A stretch of DNA of 64,000 nt from Bin87 sp965115825 (GTDB lineage: Bacteria > Chloroflexota > Dehalococcoidia > Lucifugimonadales > UBA3495), in contig OZ220464.1 of the NCBI GenBank assembly GCA_965115825.1, positions 1,922,001-1,986,000 of the forward strand, in the 5' to 3' direction. This document shows, in pieces, positions 8,036 through 18,065 of the stretch. Each line of letters begins with the position of its first letter. Position 1 is the first letter of the stretch. The notes under the pieces are model-generated. The model was not told the origin of the DNA. It saw nothing but the letters and a program-made list of their open reading frames with translations, and searched no databases. The position numbers and the translations under genes are program-made.

Positions 8036-11000
8036 GTGAGCTTTCTAACCCAACTTGCCCTGAGCCGCAAGTCGGTCACCATCCTGGTGATGGTCCTGGT
8101 CCTGGTTGCCGGCGTTTATTCCTACAACAGGCTTTCCCAGGAGCTGTTCCCCGAGATCAGCTTCGGCACCATCTTTGTCATAACCGGCTACCAGCAGGAC
8201 CCGAACACCGTTGCCAAAGACCTCACCACCCCCATTGAAGACGCCATCATCGGGATGCCCCACCTCCAGAGCGTCACCTCCGTATCCACCGCCGGCCAGT
8301 CGCAAGTGGTGGCCAATTTTGAAACGGACGCCGACATCACGGAGGTTGAGCAGGAAATTCGCGCCGAGGTCAGCGGTCTCAATCTGCCCGACGTTGATTG
8401 GGGCCCCGTCGTAATACGGCTGACTTCGGACATTTTCCCGGTGATGTTCCTCAGCGTCTCGGGTGAAAGGGACATCCCCTCGCTGGAGCGCGTGGTTGAC
8501 GACCAAATCGTTCCCCAGTTGGAAGCCGTTAACGGCGTGTATAACGTTGAAGTGCAGGGCGGCGTCAGCGAGCGCGTATCCATCATAGTTGACCCCGACC
8601 TGCTGGACCAGTACGACCTGACCATCCAGCACGTCATCAGTTCCATTTCCGCCAACGCCGCCGACATCAGCGCGGGCAGCATCAACCACGATGACAAATC
8701 AGTCGTGCTGCGCACTTACTACGGTTACACCAACCTGGACGCCATCCGCAGCATTCCGGTGGGTTACACGCGCAGCCCCGGCCCTCCTGGCAGCGACGCC
8801 TCCGGCACGCCCGTGCCGTTGTCCGCAGTGGCTACCGTGGAGATTGACACCCCGGAAGCGTCCGTTGTCGTTCGCACCAACGGCGACCCCAGCATCTCCC
8901 TGAACGTGCTGCGCCTGCCCGAAGGCAACACGATTGAAATCACCAGGGAGATTTTGGCCGTTATTGGCGACATGGAGTTGCCGCCGGACGTCAACCTGGA
9001 AGTGCTGTACAACGACGGGCCGGAACTGGAAGAGCAGCTGTCCACCGTGGTCAGCCAGGGGGCTCAGGGGTTCGTCATCGCCGTCCTGGCGATATTCCTC
9101 TTCCTGCTTCAGATTCGCCCCACCGTGGTGAAGGGAGTGCTGCACACCCTGCGCCCTACGGTAATTATCGCTCTGTCGATCCCCATGAGCATCATGATTA
9201 CCATTCTGGTGATGGCGGTCTTTGACTGGGCGCTGAACTTTATGAGCCTGGCCGGCCTGGCCATTTCGGTAGGCCGCATCGTTGACGACAGCATTGTTGT
9301 GCTGGAGAACACCTACCGCCACGTGCAGGCCGGAGAATCACGAACCACGGCAGCCCTGCGCGGCGCGCGGGAAGTGGGGCCCGCCATTATCGCTTCAACC
9401 CTTACGACGGTGGCGGTTTTCCTGCCCCTGGGATTCATCCCCGGCATAGTCGGACAGTTCTTCCTGCCTTTCGCTCAAACCGTGTGCGTATCCCTGCTGG
9501 CCTCGACCCTGGTGGCGCTGACCGCAGTTCCCACTCTGGGTTCCATGCTCCTGCGCGAGAACGACATGGCCAGCGAGGACGATAGTTCCGCCGGCGGCGA
9601 GACCTGGCTGCAGCGCATCTACACTCCGCCGCTGCTCTGGTCTCTGCGCCATCGGGTTATAGTGATAGCAGCCTCCATCGCAGTGGTGCTCGCCAGCCTC
9701 TCTCTCATCACCGTGCTGCCGGTTACTCTCTTTTCGGAAGGCCGGACTGAATCGGTGCGCATCGACGTTACCATGCCCGAAAACACGGACGCCGCGACGA
9801 TGTTCCGCCAGGTCAAGCAGATAGAGGAAATCCTGGATGCCTACGTGGCCCGGGGAGAGGTTGATACGTACCAGTCCACCTTGGGAGCGCTCAGTGAGAG
9901 TTTCGGCCCCAGCGTGGGCGAAACGGGCTACGACGTGGCCGGGTTTCTGATATTGCTTACGGATGACACGCCGTCGGACTTCCTGGCGCGGCTCCGGGAA
10001 GAGTTGCCTGAGCAGGAAAACGTCCGCCTACAGCTCTTTGCCGAGCAGAGCGGGCCTCCGCAGGCAGGCTTGGAAGTAACGGTTACCGGCGACGTATATG
10101 CGGACGTTCAGTCCACCGCCTTGAACCTGGTGGACCAAATCAGCGACCTTTCCGGCGTTGCCAACTTGAAGACCAACATCAGCGACACCGCCGAGGAACT
10201 CACCTTCGCAGTTGACCCCGCCGCCGCCGCGCGCTACGGCCTCACCACGCAGGCGGTTGCGGGTCAGGTTCGCGCCTGGGTGTATGGCGCGGATGTCGGC
10301 GATATTAACCTGATGGGCGATTCTTACGACCTCGTCGTCCGAGGCCGCTCGGACAGTATGGACGAGGTAACTGAGCTTCAGCAGCTGTCCATTGGCGGAG
10401 CGGGCGGCAGCGTTCCTCTGGGTTCCATCAGCGAAGTCAAGAACACCCTGGGGCCTTCCGTAATCACCCATTACGACGGCAACCGCTCGGCCACCATCAC
10501 CGGGGAGTTTGAAGGCCGCGACCGCCAGGCTATCGCCGCCCGCGTTGACAGCATTATCGCCGACGCCGACCTTCCCCCCGGCGTCAACGTTGAGCAGGGC
10601 GGCTTCGCCAGCGACATTGAGGAGCAGTTTCAGAACGTCTATATCGCCATGATTATCGGCGTTTCCCTGGTCTATCTGGTAATGGTCGCGAGCATGGGTT
10701 CCCTGCGGGATCCTTTTATCGTAGTGGTCAATATACCGCTGGCCGCCGTGGGCGCTTTCGTCGCTCTGGTGGTTACCGACCGGGCTCTCAGCCTCCCGGC
10801 GTTGATGGGGTTCCTGTTCCTCATCGGCATCGTGGTCACCAACGCCATTGTGCTGCTCACTTTCGTAGGGCAGCTGCGCGCGCAGGGGTACGAGGCTTTT
10901 GACGCCATCGTGGAAGCCGGCCGCACTCGGCTGCGACCCATCCTGATGACGGCCTTTACCACTATTCTGGCCATCTTCCCGCTGGCCTTCAGCGATTCCA

Positions 11001-11194
11001 ACGGGCTGGTTGGCGCAGAGCTGGCAACCGTCGTCATTGGCGGCCTAATCAGCTCGACCTTCCTTACCCTGATTGCCGTGCCGGTGACCTATATGCTGCT
11101 GCACGAATCCATTCCCGGCCTGTGGGGCAGGATCTTCCGCCGGGCTGTGCCGAGCACCAGCGCCAGCGCTGGCGCTGGCGTGGATGCAGCGTAG
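8036..11194 (+). CDS. RND efflux permease, HAE1/AcrB-like
   Basis: A 1052-residue inner-membrane pump with the duplicated RND plan: a helix, a large periplasmic or extracellular loop, a bundle of helices, then the same again. The GTG start is preceded by CCGGAGAG. Motifs seen are SRKSVTILVMVLVLVAGVY (TM1), GRIVDDSIVVLENTYRH in TM4 (the DD pair of the proton relay), and GIVVTNAIVLLTF in the second half. It is followed by a HlyD/AcrA-like adaptor whose frame overlaps its end, so the two form an operon. No outer-membrane channel gene is present, as is usual for RND systems in Chloroflexota and other lineages without a classical outer membrane. Substrate unknown. Confidence 0.93.
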   Translation: MSFLTQLALSRKSVTILVMVLVLVAGVYSYNRLSQELFPEISFGTIFVITGYQQDPNTVAKDLTTPIEDAIIGMPHLQSVTSVSTAGQSQVVANFETDADITEVEQEIRAEVSGLNLPDVDWGPVVIRLTSDIFPVMFLSVSGERDIPSLERVVDDQIVPQLEAVNGVYNVEVQGGVSERVSIIVDPDLLDQYDLTIQHVISSISANAADISAGSINHDDKSVVLRTYYGYTNLDAIRSIPVGYTRSPGPPGSDASGTPVPLSAVATVEIDTPEASVVVRTNGDPSISLNVLRLPEGNTIEITREILAVIGDMELPPDVNLEVLYNDGPELEEQLSTVVSQGAQGFVIAVLAIFLFLLQIRPTVVKGVLHTLRPTVIIALSIPMSIMITILVMAVFDWALNFMSLAGLAISVGRIVDDSIVVLENTYRHVQAGESRTTAALRGAREVGPAIIASTLTTVAVFLPLGFIPGIVGQFFLPFAQTVCVSLLASTLVALTAVPTLGSMLLRENDMASEDDSSAGGETWLQRIYTPPLLWSLRHRVIVIAASIAVVLASLSLITVLPVTLFSEGRTESVRIDVTMPENTDAATMFRQVKQIEEILDAYVARGEVDTYQSTLGALSESFGPSVGETGYDVAGFLILLTDDTPSDFLARLREELPEQENVRLQLFAEQSGPPQAGLEVTVTGDVYADVQSTALNLVDQISDLSGVANLKTNISDTAEELTFAVDPAAAARYGLTTQAVAGQVRAWVYGADVGDINLMGDSYDLVVRGRSDSMDEVTELQQLSIGGAGGSVPLGSISEVKNTLGPSVITHYDGNRSATITGEFEGRDRQAIAARVDSIIADADLPPGVNVEQGGFASDIEEQFQNVYIAMIIGVSLVYLVMVASMGSLRDPFIVVVNIPLAAVGAFVALVVTDRALSLPALMGFLFLIGIVVTNAIVLLTFVGQLRAQGYEAFDAIVEAGRTRLRPILMTAFTTILAIFPLAFSDSNGLVGAELATVVIGGLISSTFLTLIAVPVTYMLLHESIPGLWGRIFRRAVPSTSASAGAGVDAA

Positions 11195-11252
11195 CGGTTT
11201 GGCCGGGAACCAACATCACCGTTTTTCATACGGTTCACTGCGAGGCGCAACG

Positions 11253-13154
11253 TTGAGCTACCAGAGATTGCTGCACACTTTGACCGCCGCGCCTTTTGCG
11301 GGCGCGATGCTTACGCTGGCCGTGGCCCTGACAATGTTCTGGGCCGGCTGCGGCGCGCCGTCCGGAGAGAGCGCGGGCGCAACCCCGGATACCGCCAACC
11401 ATGAGGTGAACGCCGACCCTGCCGGTAAAATCACGGAGAACGATTTCCGCGTTCGCAGCGAGCTGGTTTTCAACACCAGTGAGGATTTGTCGTTCGAGAT
11501 ACCCGGAGAAGTGGGCGACGTTAACGTTGCGGTGGGCGACCGGGTTTCGGAAGGCGACCTCCTGGCTGTCCTGGATGAAGCGACGGTGTCCGACCTGAAA
11601 GAAGCCGCTTCGCAGCTGAAGTTGGAGCTGGACGCGGCCCGGGATGCCCTGGATGCGGTGAAGGGCCTGGAATCTACGGATACTCTGGTGAAAGCTCAGG
11701 CGGAAGGCGCGCTGGCGAAGGCCGAGAGCGACCTGGCCCAGGCGCAGGTTAACCTGGATCAGGCGGAGGAGCGGCTGACGGATTTCCAATTCGAGCACGA
11801 CCTGAAGCTGGCGCGGGCGCGTCAGGCCAGGGCGGCGGCGGCAACGGCGCTGGACCAGGCCGATGAAAGCCTCTCCGACTTTGCCGCAGGGCACGGCGAG
11901 CGTTTCGCCAACTCGCTGGAAGCCCGTTCCCGCGCCAAGGTTGCCCTGGAAAACGCGGAGGATGCGCTGGCCGATTATCTGCCCAATTACAACGAGTCGG
12001 TTACCGTTCTGAGAAACAACATCTCGAAGACTGAGCAGGAGCTGGAGGACGCTCGGGAAGACGTGCTTGACATTGACGCCGATCATGCCGACCTGCTCAG
12101 CGCAGCCCGTCAGTCCCTGGCTGAAGCGGAGGACGAACTGAAAAAAGCCAAAGACGCTTATGCCGAGTTCTCGGTAAAGGCGATTGAAGGCAATTTTGCG
12201 AACCTTGAACCCGGCGAGGGTTTTGATTCTGTTCAGCACAATGCCTTGAAAGCGGCCGTGGACGAAGCAGAGAGCAGCGTAGCGAAATGGGAAGATGAGA
12301 TAGACGAACTTGAAGCCGGCCCTAAAGAGATTGATGTGACCACCGCCAAGAATAACGTCGGCGTGCTGGAGGAACGGCTGGCTCGCTTTAATCGGCAACT
12401 GGCGGATTTGCAGGGGGGCCCCGACCAGAGCGACATCAGGCTGCTGGAGGCTACGGTTCAAAGCGCGCGGGAGCGTCTGGAGCGAACCGAGCGGGACCTT
12501 ACCGAAGCCGAGGGCGGCGTTGACGAGCTGGAACTGGACCGCCTTGAAGCTGTCGTCGAGAGCCGGCGGCTTGACCTGGACTCGGCGCAGAAAGAGCTGA
12601 CCAAGTTGGAGGCGGGGCCGGATCAAGTTGAGCTGGGCAATCTCAATGCGGCGGTTGATGCGGCGCGGCAGGCGGTAATCACGGCCAGGGAGGCGAGGGA
12701 TGACCTAGCGGCCGGGCCTGATGCAATCGATATCGCGCAGGCTGAATTGCGCATTGAAACTGCCGAGCGGAACTATGAAGAAGCGAAGGAAGACCTGGAC
12801 GGGGCAAAGCTGACCGCTCCCTTTGACGGCGTTGTGCGAACGTTGCTGATTAAGAGCGGAGATGCCGTAAGGGTGGACGCTCGGGTCATTGAGGTGGTTG
12901 ACGACCGCGACATTTCGGTTAAAGGGTTGGTGGAAACCAACTACATTGAGCGCATTAAGCCCGGCGTGCGCGCTGAGGTTGGGTTCTCCAACGTTTCCGA
13001 AACGGTCTTTGCGGCCACGGTGAGCGAAGTGAGCGGGGAAGCGCGCACGGAGCGGGGCGTAATCAGCTTTGAGGTGGTTTTCAGCGTGGTTGTACCTGCC
13101 GGGGCGGGGGTTCCGGTCAATCCGGGCCTGGTTACCACAAGGGTGCTACCCTAA
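11253..13154 (+). CDS. RND periplasmic adaptor lipoprotein (HlyD-like)
   Basis: The frame opens at 11184, overlapping the pump gene, but a TTG at 11253 preceded by GCGAGG gives a clean lipoprotein signal: a hydrophobic stretch ending FWAGC, a lipobox. The mature protein has a split lipoyl/barrel-sandwich domain (GEVGDVNVAVGDRVSEGDLL, and near the end LTAPFDGVVRTLL) flanking a very long coiled-coil hairpin of about 400 residues. The coiled coil contains at least four imperfect tandem units, each opening with (E/Q/A)-x-GP-(D/K) or GGVDE and followed by an alanine-rich helix. The hairpin is much longer than in AcrA, so it may span a thick envelope or glycan layer. It partners the upstream permease. 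Confidence 0.88.
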   Translation: MSYQRLLHTLTAAPFAGAMLTLAVALTMFWAGCGAPSGESAGATPDTANHEVNADPAGKITENDFRVRSELVFNTSEDLSFEIPGEVGDVNVAVGDRVSEGDLLAVLDEATVSDLKEAASQLKLELDAARDALDAVKGLESTDTLVKAQAEGALAKAESDLAQAQVNLDQAEERLTDFQFEHDLKLARARQARAAAATALDQADESLSDFAAGHGERFANSLEARSRAKVALENAEDALADYLPNYNESVTVLRNNISKTEQELEDAREDVLDIDADHADLLSAARQSLAEAEDELKKAKDAYAEFSVKAIEGNFANLEPGEGFDSVQHNALKAAVDEAESSVAKWEDEIDELEAGPKEIDVTTAKNNVGVLEERLARFNRQLADLQGGPDQSDIRLLEATVQSARERLERTERDLTEAEGGVDELELDRLEAVVESRRLDLDSAQKELTKLEAGPDQVELGNLNAAVDAARQAVITAREARDDLAAGPDAIDIAQAELRIETAERNYEEAKEDLDGAKLTAPFDGVVRTLLIKSGDAVRVDARVIEVVDDRDISVKGLVETNYIERIKPGVRAEVGFSNVSETVFAATVSEVSGEARTERGVISFEVVFSVVVPAGAGVPVNPGLVTTRVLP

Positions 13155-14047
13155 CCGGCGAGGCCGGCGTCCCGCAGAGTCTGCTGGGTGGTGAGGCCAA
13201 TATCCGCCGGGGATGGTATGATGACGGCGCCGGCGGCGGAGAGGGCGCGGGTTTTTGAGGCAGCGGTGGCGGTTTCGCCGGTGATGATGGCGCCGGCGTG
13301 TCCCATGCGCTTGCCGGACGGAGCGGTGGCGCCGACAATCAGGGCGCAAAGGGGCTTGGTGAACTCCGATGAGCCGATATACTCGGCAGCCTCTTGTTCC
13401 ATTGTGCCGCCGATTTCCCCGATGAAGACCACCAGGTCGGTGTCCGGGTCGGCGTTGTAGAGGCGGAGGATGTCCACGAAGGTGGTACCGATGATTGGGT
13501 CGCCGCCGATGCCTACGCAGGATGACTGGCCGATGCCCATGGCGGTCAGCTGTCCGACGGCTTCGTAGGTGAGCGTTCCGCTGCGGGAGACGACGCCGAC
13601 GCGGCCGGGGGTGTGTATGTCGCCGGGCATGATGCCGACTTTGGAGCGGGCCTGGGGGTTAATCATACCGGGGCAGTTGGGGCCGATGAGCCGCACGTCG
13701 TTGGCGCGCACGTAGCGGTACAGGCTTACCATGTCCTGAACCGGGATTCCCTCGGTGATGCAGGCAATCAGGGGAATGCCGGCGTCGACTGATTCTGCGA
13801 TGGCGTCGGGGGCGAAGGGGGGAGGGACGAAGATGAGGGACACGTTGGCCCGGGTTTCGGCCAAGGCTTCGTCGACCGAGTCAAAAACCGGGACGGTATC
13901 GTCGAAAATCTGTCCGCCCCGGCCAGGGGTAACGCCGGCGACTATCTGGGAGCCATAGGCTTTGCAGGCGCGGGCGTGGAAGCTGCCTTCGCGCCCGGTT
14001 ATGCCCTGCACCAGGATACGGGATTGCTCGTTCAGCAGGATGCCCAT
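13151..14047 (-). CDS. sucD: Succinate--CoA ligase, alpha subunit
   Basis: A 298-residue protein with the complete SucD pattern: an N-terminal CoA-binding Rossmann fold (GITGREGSFHARACKAYG), then VSRSGTLTYEA, GIGGDPIIGTTFVDIL, VVFIGEIGGTMEQEAAEYI and MGHAGAIITG, the last containing the phosphohistidine. With SucC it interconverts succinyl-CoA and succinate with NTP formation in the cytosolic TCA cycle. It follows sucC with a 4-bp gap (operon order C then D) and converges on the adaptor lipoprotein gene with a 4-bp overlap of ends. Confidence 0.96.
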   Translation of the reverse strand: MGILLNEQSRILVQGITGREGSFHARACKAYGSQIVAGVTPGRGGQIFDDTVPVFDSVDEALAETRANVSLIFVPPPFAPDAIAESVDAGIPLIACITEGIPVQDMVSLYRYVRANDVRLIGPNCPGMINPQARSKVGIMPGDIHTPGRVGVVSRSGTLTYEAVGQLTAMGIGQSSCVGIGGDPIIGTTFVDILRLYNADPDTDLVVFIGEIGGTMEQEAAEYIGSSEFTKPLCALIVGATAPSGKRMGHAGAIITGETATAASKTRALSAAGAVIIPSPADIGLTTQQTLRDAGLAG

Positions 14048-14051
14048 GGCG

Positions 14052-15221
<1,170 letters not shown>

Positions 15222-15269
15222 CGCCCGCTATTTTGCCTTACGGCGCGCTTTACGTCAACGCGGGCGGGG

Positions 15270-15690
15270 GTTGTCAGAATCGGGATTTACTGGATTTTGG
15301 GATTTTCGGGATTGGGGGCCGGCTCTCGGAGTGGGAGCCGGCTTTTCGGTGGTGTGGTTGTCAGAATCAGGATTTACTGGATTTTGGGATTTTCGGGATT
15401 GGGGGTCGGCTCTCTGAGTGGGAGCCGGCTTTTCGGTGGGGTGACTTTGGGGTGGGTGTGGTTGTCAGAATCAGGATTTACTGGATTTTAGGATTTTCGG
15501 GATTGGGGGCCGGCTCTCGGAGTGGGAGCCGGCTTTTCGGGGGTGTGGTGGTGGTTGTCTGAATCTGGATTTACCGGATTTTGGGATTTTCAGGATGGGG
15601 GCCGGCTCTCGGAGTGGGAGCCGGCTTTTCGGTGGGGATGGTTGTCTGAATCTGGATTTACCGGATTTTGGGATTTTCAGGATGGGGGGT
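15270..15690 (+). repeat. Cluster of five roughly 43-bp dispersed repeats, four with an adjacent hairpin
   Basis: Five copies start near 15270, 15357, 15461, 15554 and 15641. Each reads like GTTGTCAGAATCAGG followed by three spaced GGATTT(T) blocks. The same element recurs at 17.3-18.9 kb and 24.8-25.3 kb, about 19 copies in all. The first four copies are followed by GCCGGCTC, a short loop, GAGCCGGC and a T-run (first at 15318-15346). This looks like an intrinsic terminator on the plus strand, although both neighbouring genes are on the minus strand. The repeat is internally built from GGATTT units about 10 bp apart. There is no coding capacity; plus-strand ORFs here are translated repeat. 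Confidence 0.85.
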
Positions 15691-15756
15691 TGCTCCGGGG
15701 TGGTTGGTTGTGGGCCCGGAGCTTGCGGTTGGGGTGGTTTGGGTGTTGGGTTTGGG

Positions 15757-16866
15757 TTAGATGCGGAGGGGTAGGGGGGTGGGTAGTTTGATGTGGAAGG
15801 TCTTTTCCAGGGCCCTCCGCCAGAGGGGGGATAGGGTGATGAAGGCTGAGTTGGTGGTTATTTTGCGCGGTTTGGGGTGGCAGTAGCAGGGTACCGGTTC
15901 CTGGCGTAAGAACTCGTAGTGGCCGTGAGGGTCGGTTTTGGCGGCCAGTTCGTTGGGGAGGCGGAAGTGGCTGCGGATTTTGGCGAAGTTGGGGAGGTTG
16001 GTGATGTCGCGGACGGAGTAGAATGTGGGAGGGGTGATTTCGTGGGGTTTGCGGAGGTAGCGTTGGGTGGGACGGACGGGTAGGGGTTGTCCGGCGATGA
16101 TGGCGTTGGCGGCTTTGAGGAAGGCGGCGGCGCGACGGCGGAGGCGGGTCAGGGAAGTGAAGGTGTTGCGTTGGTGGCGGGTTTGCTGGCGGGTGGTTTG
16201 CGTTTGGGTGTCGTTGATGTGGGTTACGTTTTGGCGGCGGTTGGTGTTGGCGTGGGTGGCGTCGATATGGGTAGTGTTTTGGCGGCGGCGGGTTTGGCCG
16301 TCGCTGTGGGTTACGTTCTGGCGGCGGTTGGTGTGGGTGTGGGTGTTGGCGTCGCTGTTTTGGCGGCGGCGGGTTTTCCCGTTGCTGTTGGCTTGGGTAG
16401 CGTCGATATGGGTGGTGGTTTGGCGGTGGTTGGTGTTGCCGTGGCTGTTGGCTTGGGTAGCGTCGTTGTGGGTGGCGTTCTGGCGGCGGTTGGTTTTCCC
16501 GTGGGTGGCGGCGTCGCTGTTTTGGAGGCGGTTGGTGTTGGCGTGGGTGGTGTGGTGTTTGGATTTGGGTAGGTGGGGGGAGTTGTAGATTTCGCGGAAG
16601 GTTTTGACGTGGGACCGGCTGAAGTCTCCGTCTCTGACGTACCATCTGAGGACGTTTTCCATTTGGCGGGGGGAACGGTGCCAAAGGGGACGGTTTTCGG
16701 CCAGGGCCGTGGCAGAGTGGGATAGGCAGCGGGCGATGGCCTGGATGGCGCGCTCGATGTTGCCTTCGGCGATGTTGGTTTGGGCGTGTTTGAGGAACCG
16801 GTCGGCGCAGCTTTGGTGGCGCGCGATGGTTTCCGGGTCGATGGTATCCCGGTAGATGGTTTCCAT
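15757..16866 (-). CDS. HEPN/PaREP1-like protein with Asn/Thr/His/Arg repeat region
   Basis: A 369-residue protein in three parts. Residues about 10-100 are helical with 'DRFLKHAQTNIAEGNIERAI' and a later 'SHVKTFREIYN' helix, reminiscent of PaREP1/HEPN proteins. Residues about 105-240 are low complexity: repeated THxDATxAN and TxRRQN blocks very rich in N, T, H, Q and R. Residues 245-369 are basic, with two Cys in PCYCHPKP. The opposite-strand ORFs over the repeat (Val/Gly/Ala-rich) are shadows. A strong promoter lies far upstream at 17296-17324, implying a leader of about 420 nt. Function unknown; an RNA-associated role is only a guess from the basic repeat and HEPN-like start. Confidence 0.65.
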   Translation of the reverse strand: METIYRDTIDPETIARHQSCADRFLKHAQTNIAEGNIERAIQAIARCLSHSATALAENRPLWHRSPRQMENVLRWYVRDGDFSRSHVKTFREIYNSPHLPKSKHHTTHANTNRLQNSDAATHGKTNRRQNATHNDATQANSHGNTNHRQTTTHIDATQANSNGKTRRRQNSDANTHTHTNRRQNVTHSDGQTRRRQNTTHIDATHANTNRRQNVTHINDTQTQTTRQQTRHQRNTFTSLTRLRRRAAAFLKAANAIIAGQPLPVRPTQRYLRKPHEITPPTFYSVRDITNLPNFAKIRSHFRLPNELAAKTDPHGHYEFLRQEPVPCYCHPKPRKITTNSAFITLSPLWRRALEKTFHIKLPTPLPLRI

Positions 16867-17290
16867 GGGCTGGGGTGGCCTCCTGGTTGGGGTGGTGGTA
16901 GTTGGTGTTGTTGTTGGTGGTTGGTTTGGTTGGTTGGAGTTCGTGGGGGTTCAGGATGTCGGCGCTACGGTCTGAGAGCGTGGCTTGCTATTTACGTCCT
17001 AGTCTTGCGCGTGCTGACGGCTGCTTGGGCAGCGCTCGTCCTCGCGCAGCGGTGGTGACGCCCGCCGTGCTGGGTGCGCCAGCCGGGTAATGTGACCGAC
17101 CTCCGGCGCACCTACAGTGGTGCAATGGATCCGACGTGCCGCAAAGTACTGGTTGCGGCGGGTTAGACCGTGTTATCCTGAACCCCGTTGAACTCTTGTT
17201 TTAGCCTCCTGGCTGGATTTTGGCGTCGGGCTGGTGTCCTGGCCGGGGACGGTATCCGACGGTTCGCGGGGCCGTTGGATTAGCCTGACG
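16867..17290 (-). ncRNA. Long structured leader or unrecognised RNA
   Basis: About 420 bp with no credible ORF lie between a strong minus-strand promoter and the HEPN-like gene. The stretch contains perfect short inverted repeats: GCCGCAA/TTGCGGC (7 bp), GCACC/GGTGC, and a GC-rich CCGACGG/CCGTTGG stem. Base composition is more balanced than in the repeat-rich DNA on either side. I compared it mentally with RNase P, tmRNA, SRP RNA, T-box and cobalamin riboswitch cores and found no match. It could be a regulatory 5' UTR or an independent RNA. Confidence 0.35.
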
Positions 17291-17295
17291 GGGGT

Positions 17296-17324
17296 ATTAT
17301 AGCGCACTGACGTGCGGGGTGCAA
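17296..17324 (-). promoter_or_regulatory. Sigma-70-type promoter upstream of HEPN-like gene
   Basis: Read on the minus strand, TTGCAC (17324-17319), a 17-bp spacer and TATAAT (17301-17296) give a near-consensus promoter. It points toward the gene starting at 16866. The next dispersed repeat begins only a few bases beyond the -35 box. Confidence 0.65.
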
Positions 17325-17330
17325 TAGGGG

Positions 17331-17560
17331 GTTGTCAGAATCAGGATTTACGGGATTTTGGGATTTTCAGGATTGGGGTTGCGGGTTGTGTTGCGGAGCG
17401 GGGGGTGTGGTGTTGGAGTGGGGGGTGGTGGTTGGGTTGGCGGGTTTGGCGGTGGGGGATGATTGAGCAGAGGGTTGGCTGTGGGGGTTTGTCAGAATCG
17501 GGATTTACGGGATTTTAGGATTTTCAGGATTTGGGGTTGGGGGTTGTGCAGGATTGTGGG
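17331..17560 (+). repeat. Two dispersed repeat copies with shared flank
   Basis: Copies of the roughly 43-bp GGATTT element occur at about 17331 and 17488. The first is followed by a G-rich flank (TGGTGTTGGAGTGGGG..., GGTTGGGTTGGCGGG) that is the same unit as in the tandem array at 18.07-18.98 kb, so the array has a detached outlier here. No gene is present between 17325 and 17715. Confidence 0.8.
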
Positions 17561-17715
17561 GTGGGTTGTGGCAGATGTGAGTATGATTGGTGGTAGGTGG
17601 GGTTGTCGGAATTGGCAAATGTCCTGGTTGTTAATGGGTGGTTAGGGTTGGGATGCGGGTGGTTTTGCACCGGCTGGGCGATGGCCCGGGCCGGCTCCGC
17701 TACCTGTTGTTAGAA

Positions 17716-17964
17716 TCAGGATTTACTGGATTTTGGGATTTTCCGGATAAAGGGAAGGCTGCCAGTGGCGGGTTCGGTGGGACGGCTACGGTTGTTTTCC
17801 TGGGTCTGCATGGCGATGAGTTGGCGGCGGCGGGACACCAGGGTTCGCAGTTGGCGCAGCTCTGCATCGGGCAGCGGGCGCAGCGGCGGGTTCAGGCAGG
17901 ATTGAGATACGTCAACGCCGATGGTGGGCGTGGTCATTGTTTGCGTAGTCATGGTGGGGTACAC
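17716..17964 (-). pseudogene. IS110-family transposase remnant, internally deleted
   Basis: An 82-codon frame starts with TPTIGVDVSQ, the N-terminal RNase-H-like (DEDD) strand of IS110 transposases. It then jumps directly to LRPLPDAELRQLRTLVSRRR and an 'MQTQENNR' helix, which in intact IS110 proteins lies about 100 residues further on. The part between, including most of the DEDD catalytic residues, is missing. The C-terminal transposase domain is replaced by 10 or so residues translated from a copy of the dispersed repeat (about 17705-17750). It is a dead element whose deletion joint is visible; the repeat sits exactly at its 3' break. Confidence 0.72.
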
Positions 17965-18065
17965 TCCTGATTACCACTGTTCGGGTTTGCCGAGGGATGC
18001 GGGATGGGGACCTGGCTGATTCACGGCTTGGTGAGCCACGGGATTGACGGTCTGCCGCGTCGTGG

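Noticed and set aside
15318..15690. Four functional terminators for sucCD
   Set aside because: The T-run follows on the plus strand, whereas both neighbouring genes are read on the minus strand.
16067..16588. Val/Gly-rich plus-strand ORFs
   Set aside because: Shadows of the minus-strand N/T/H/R repeat region.
16867..17290. RNase P, tmRNA, SRP RNA or T-box
   Set aside because: None of the conserved cores of these RNAs is present on either strand.
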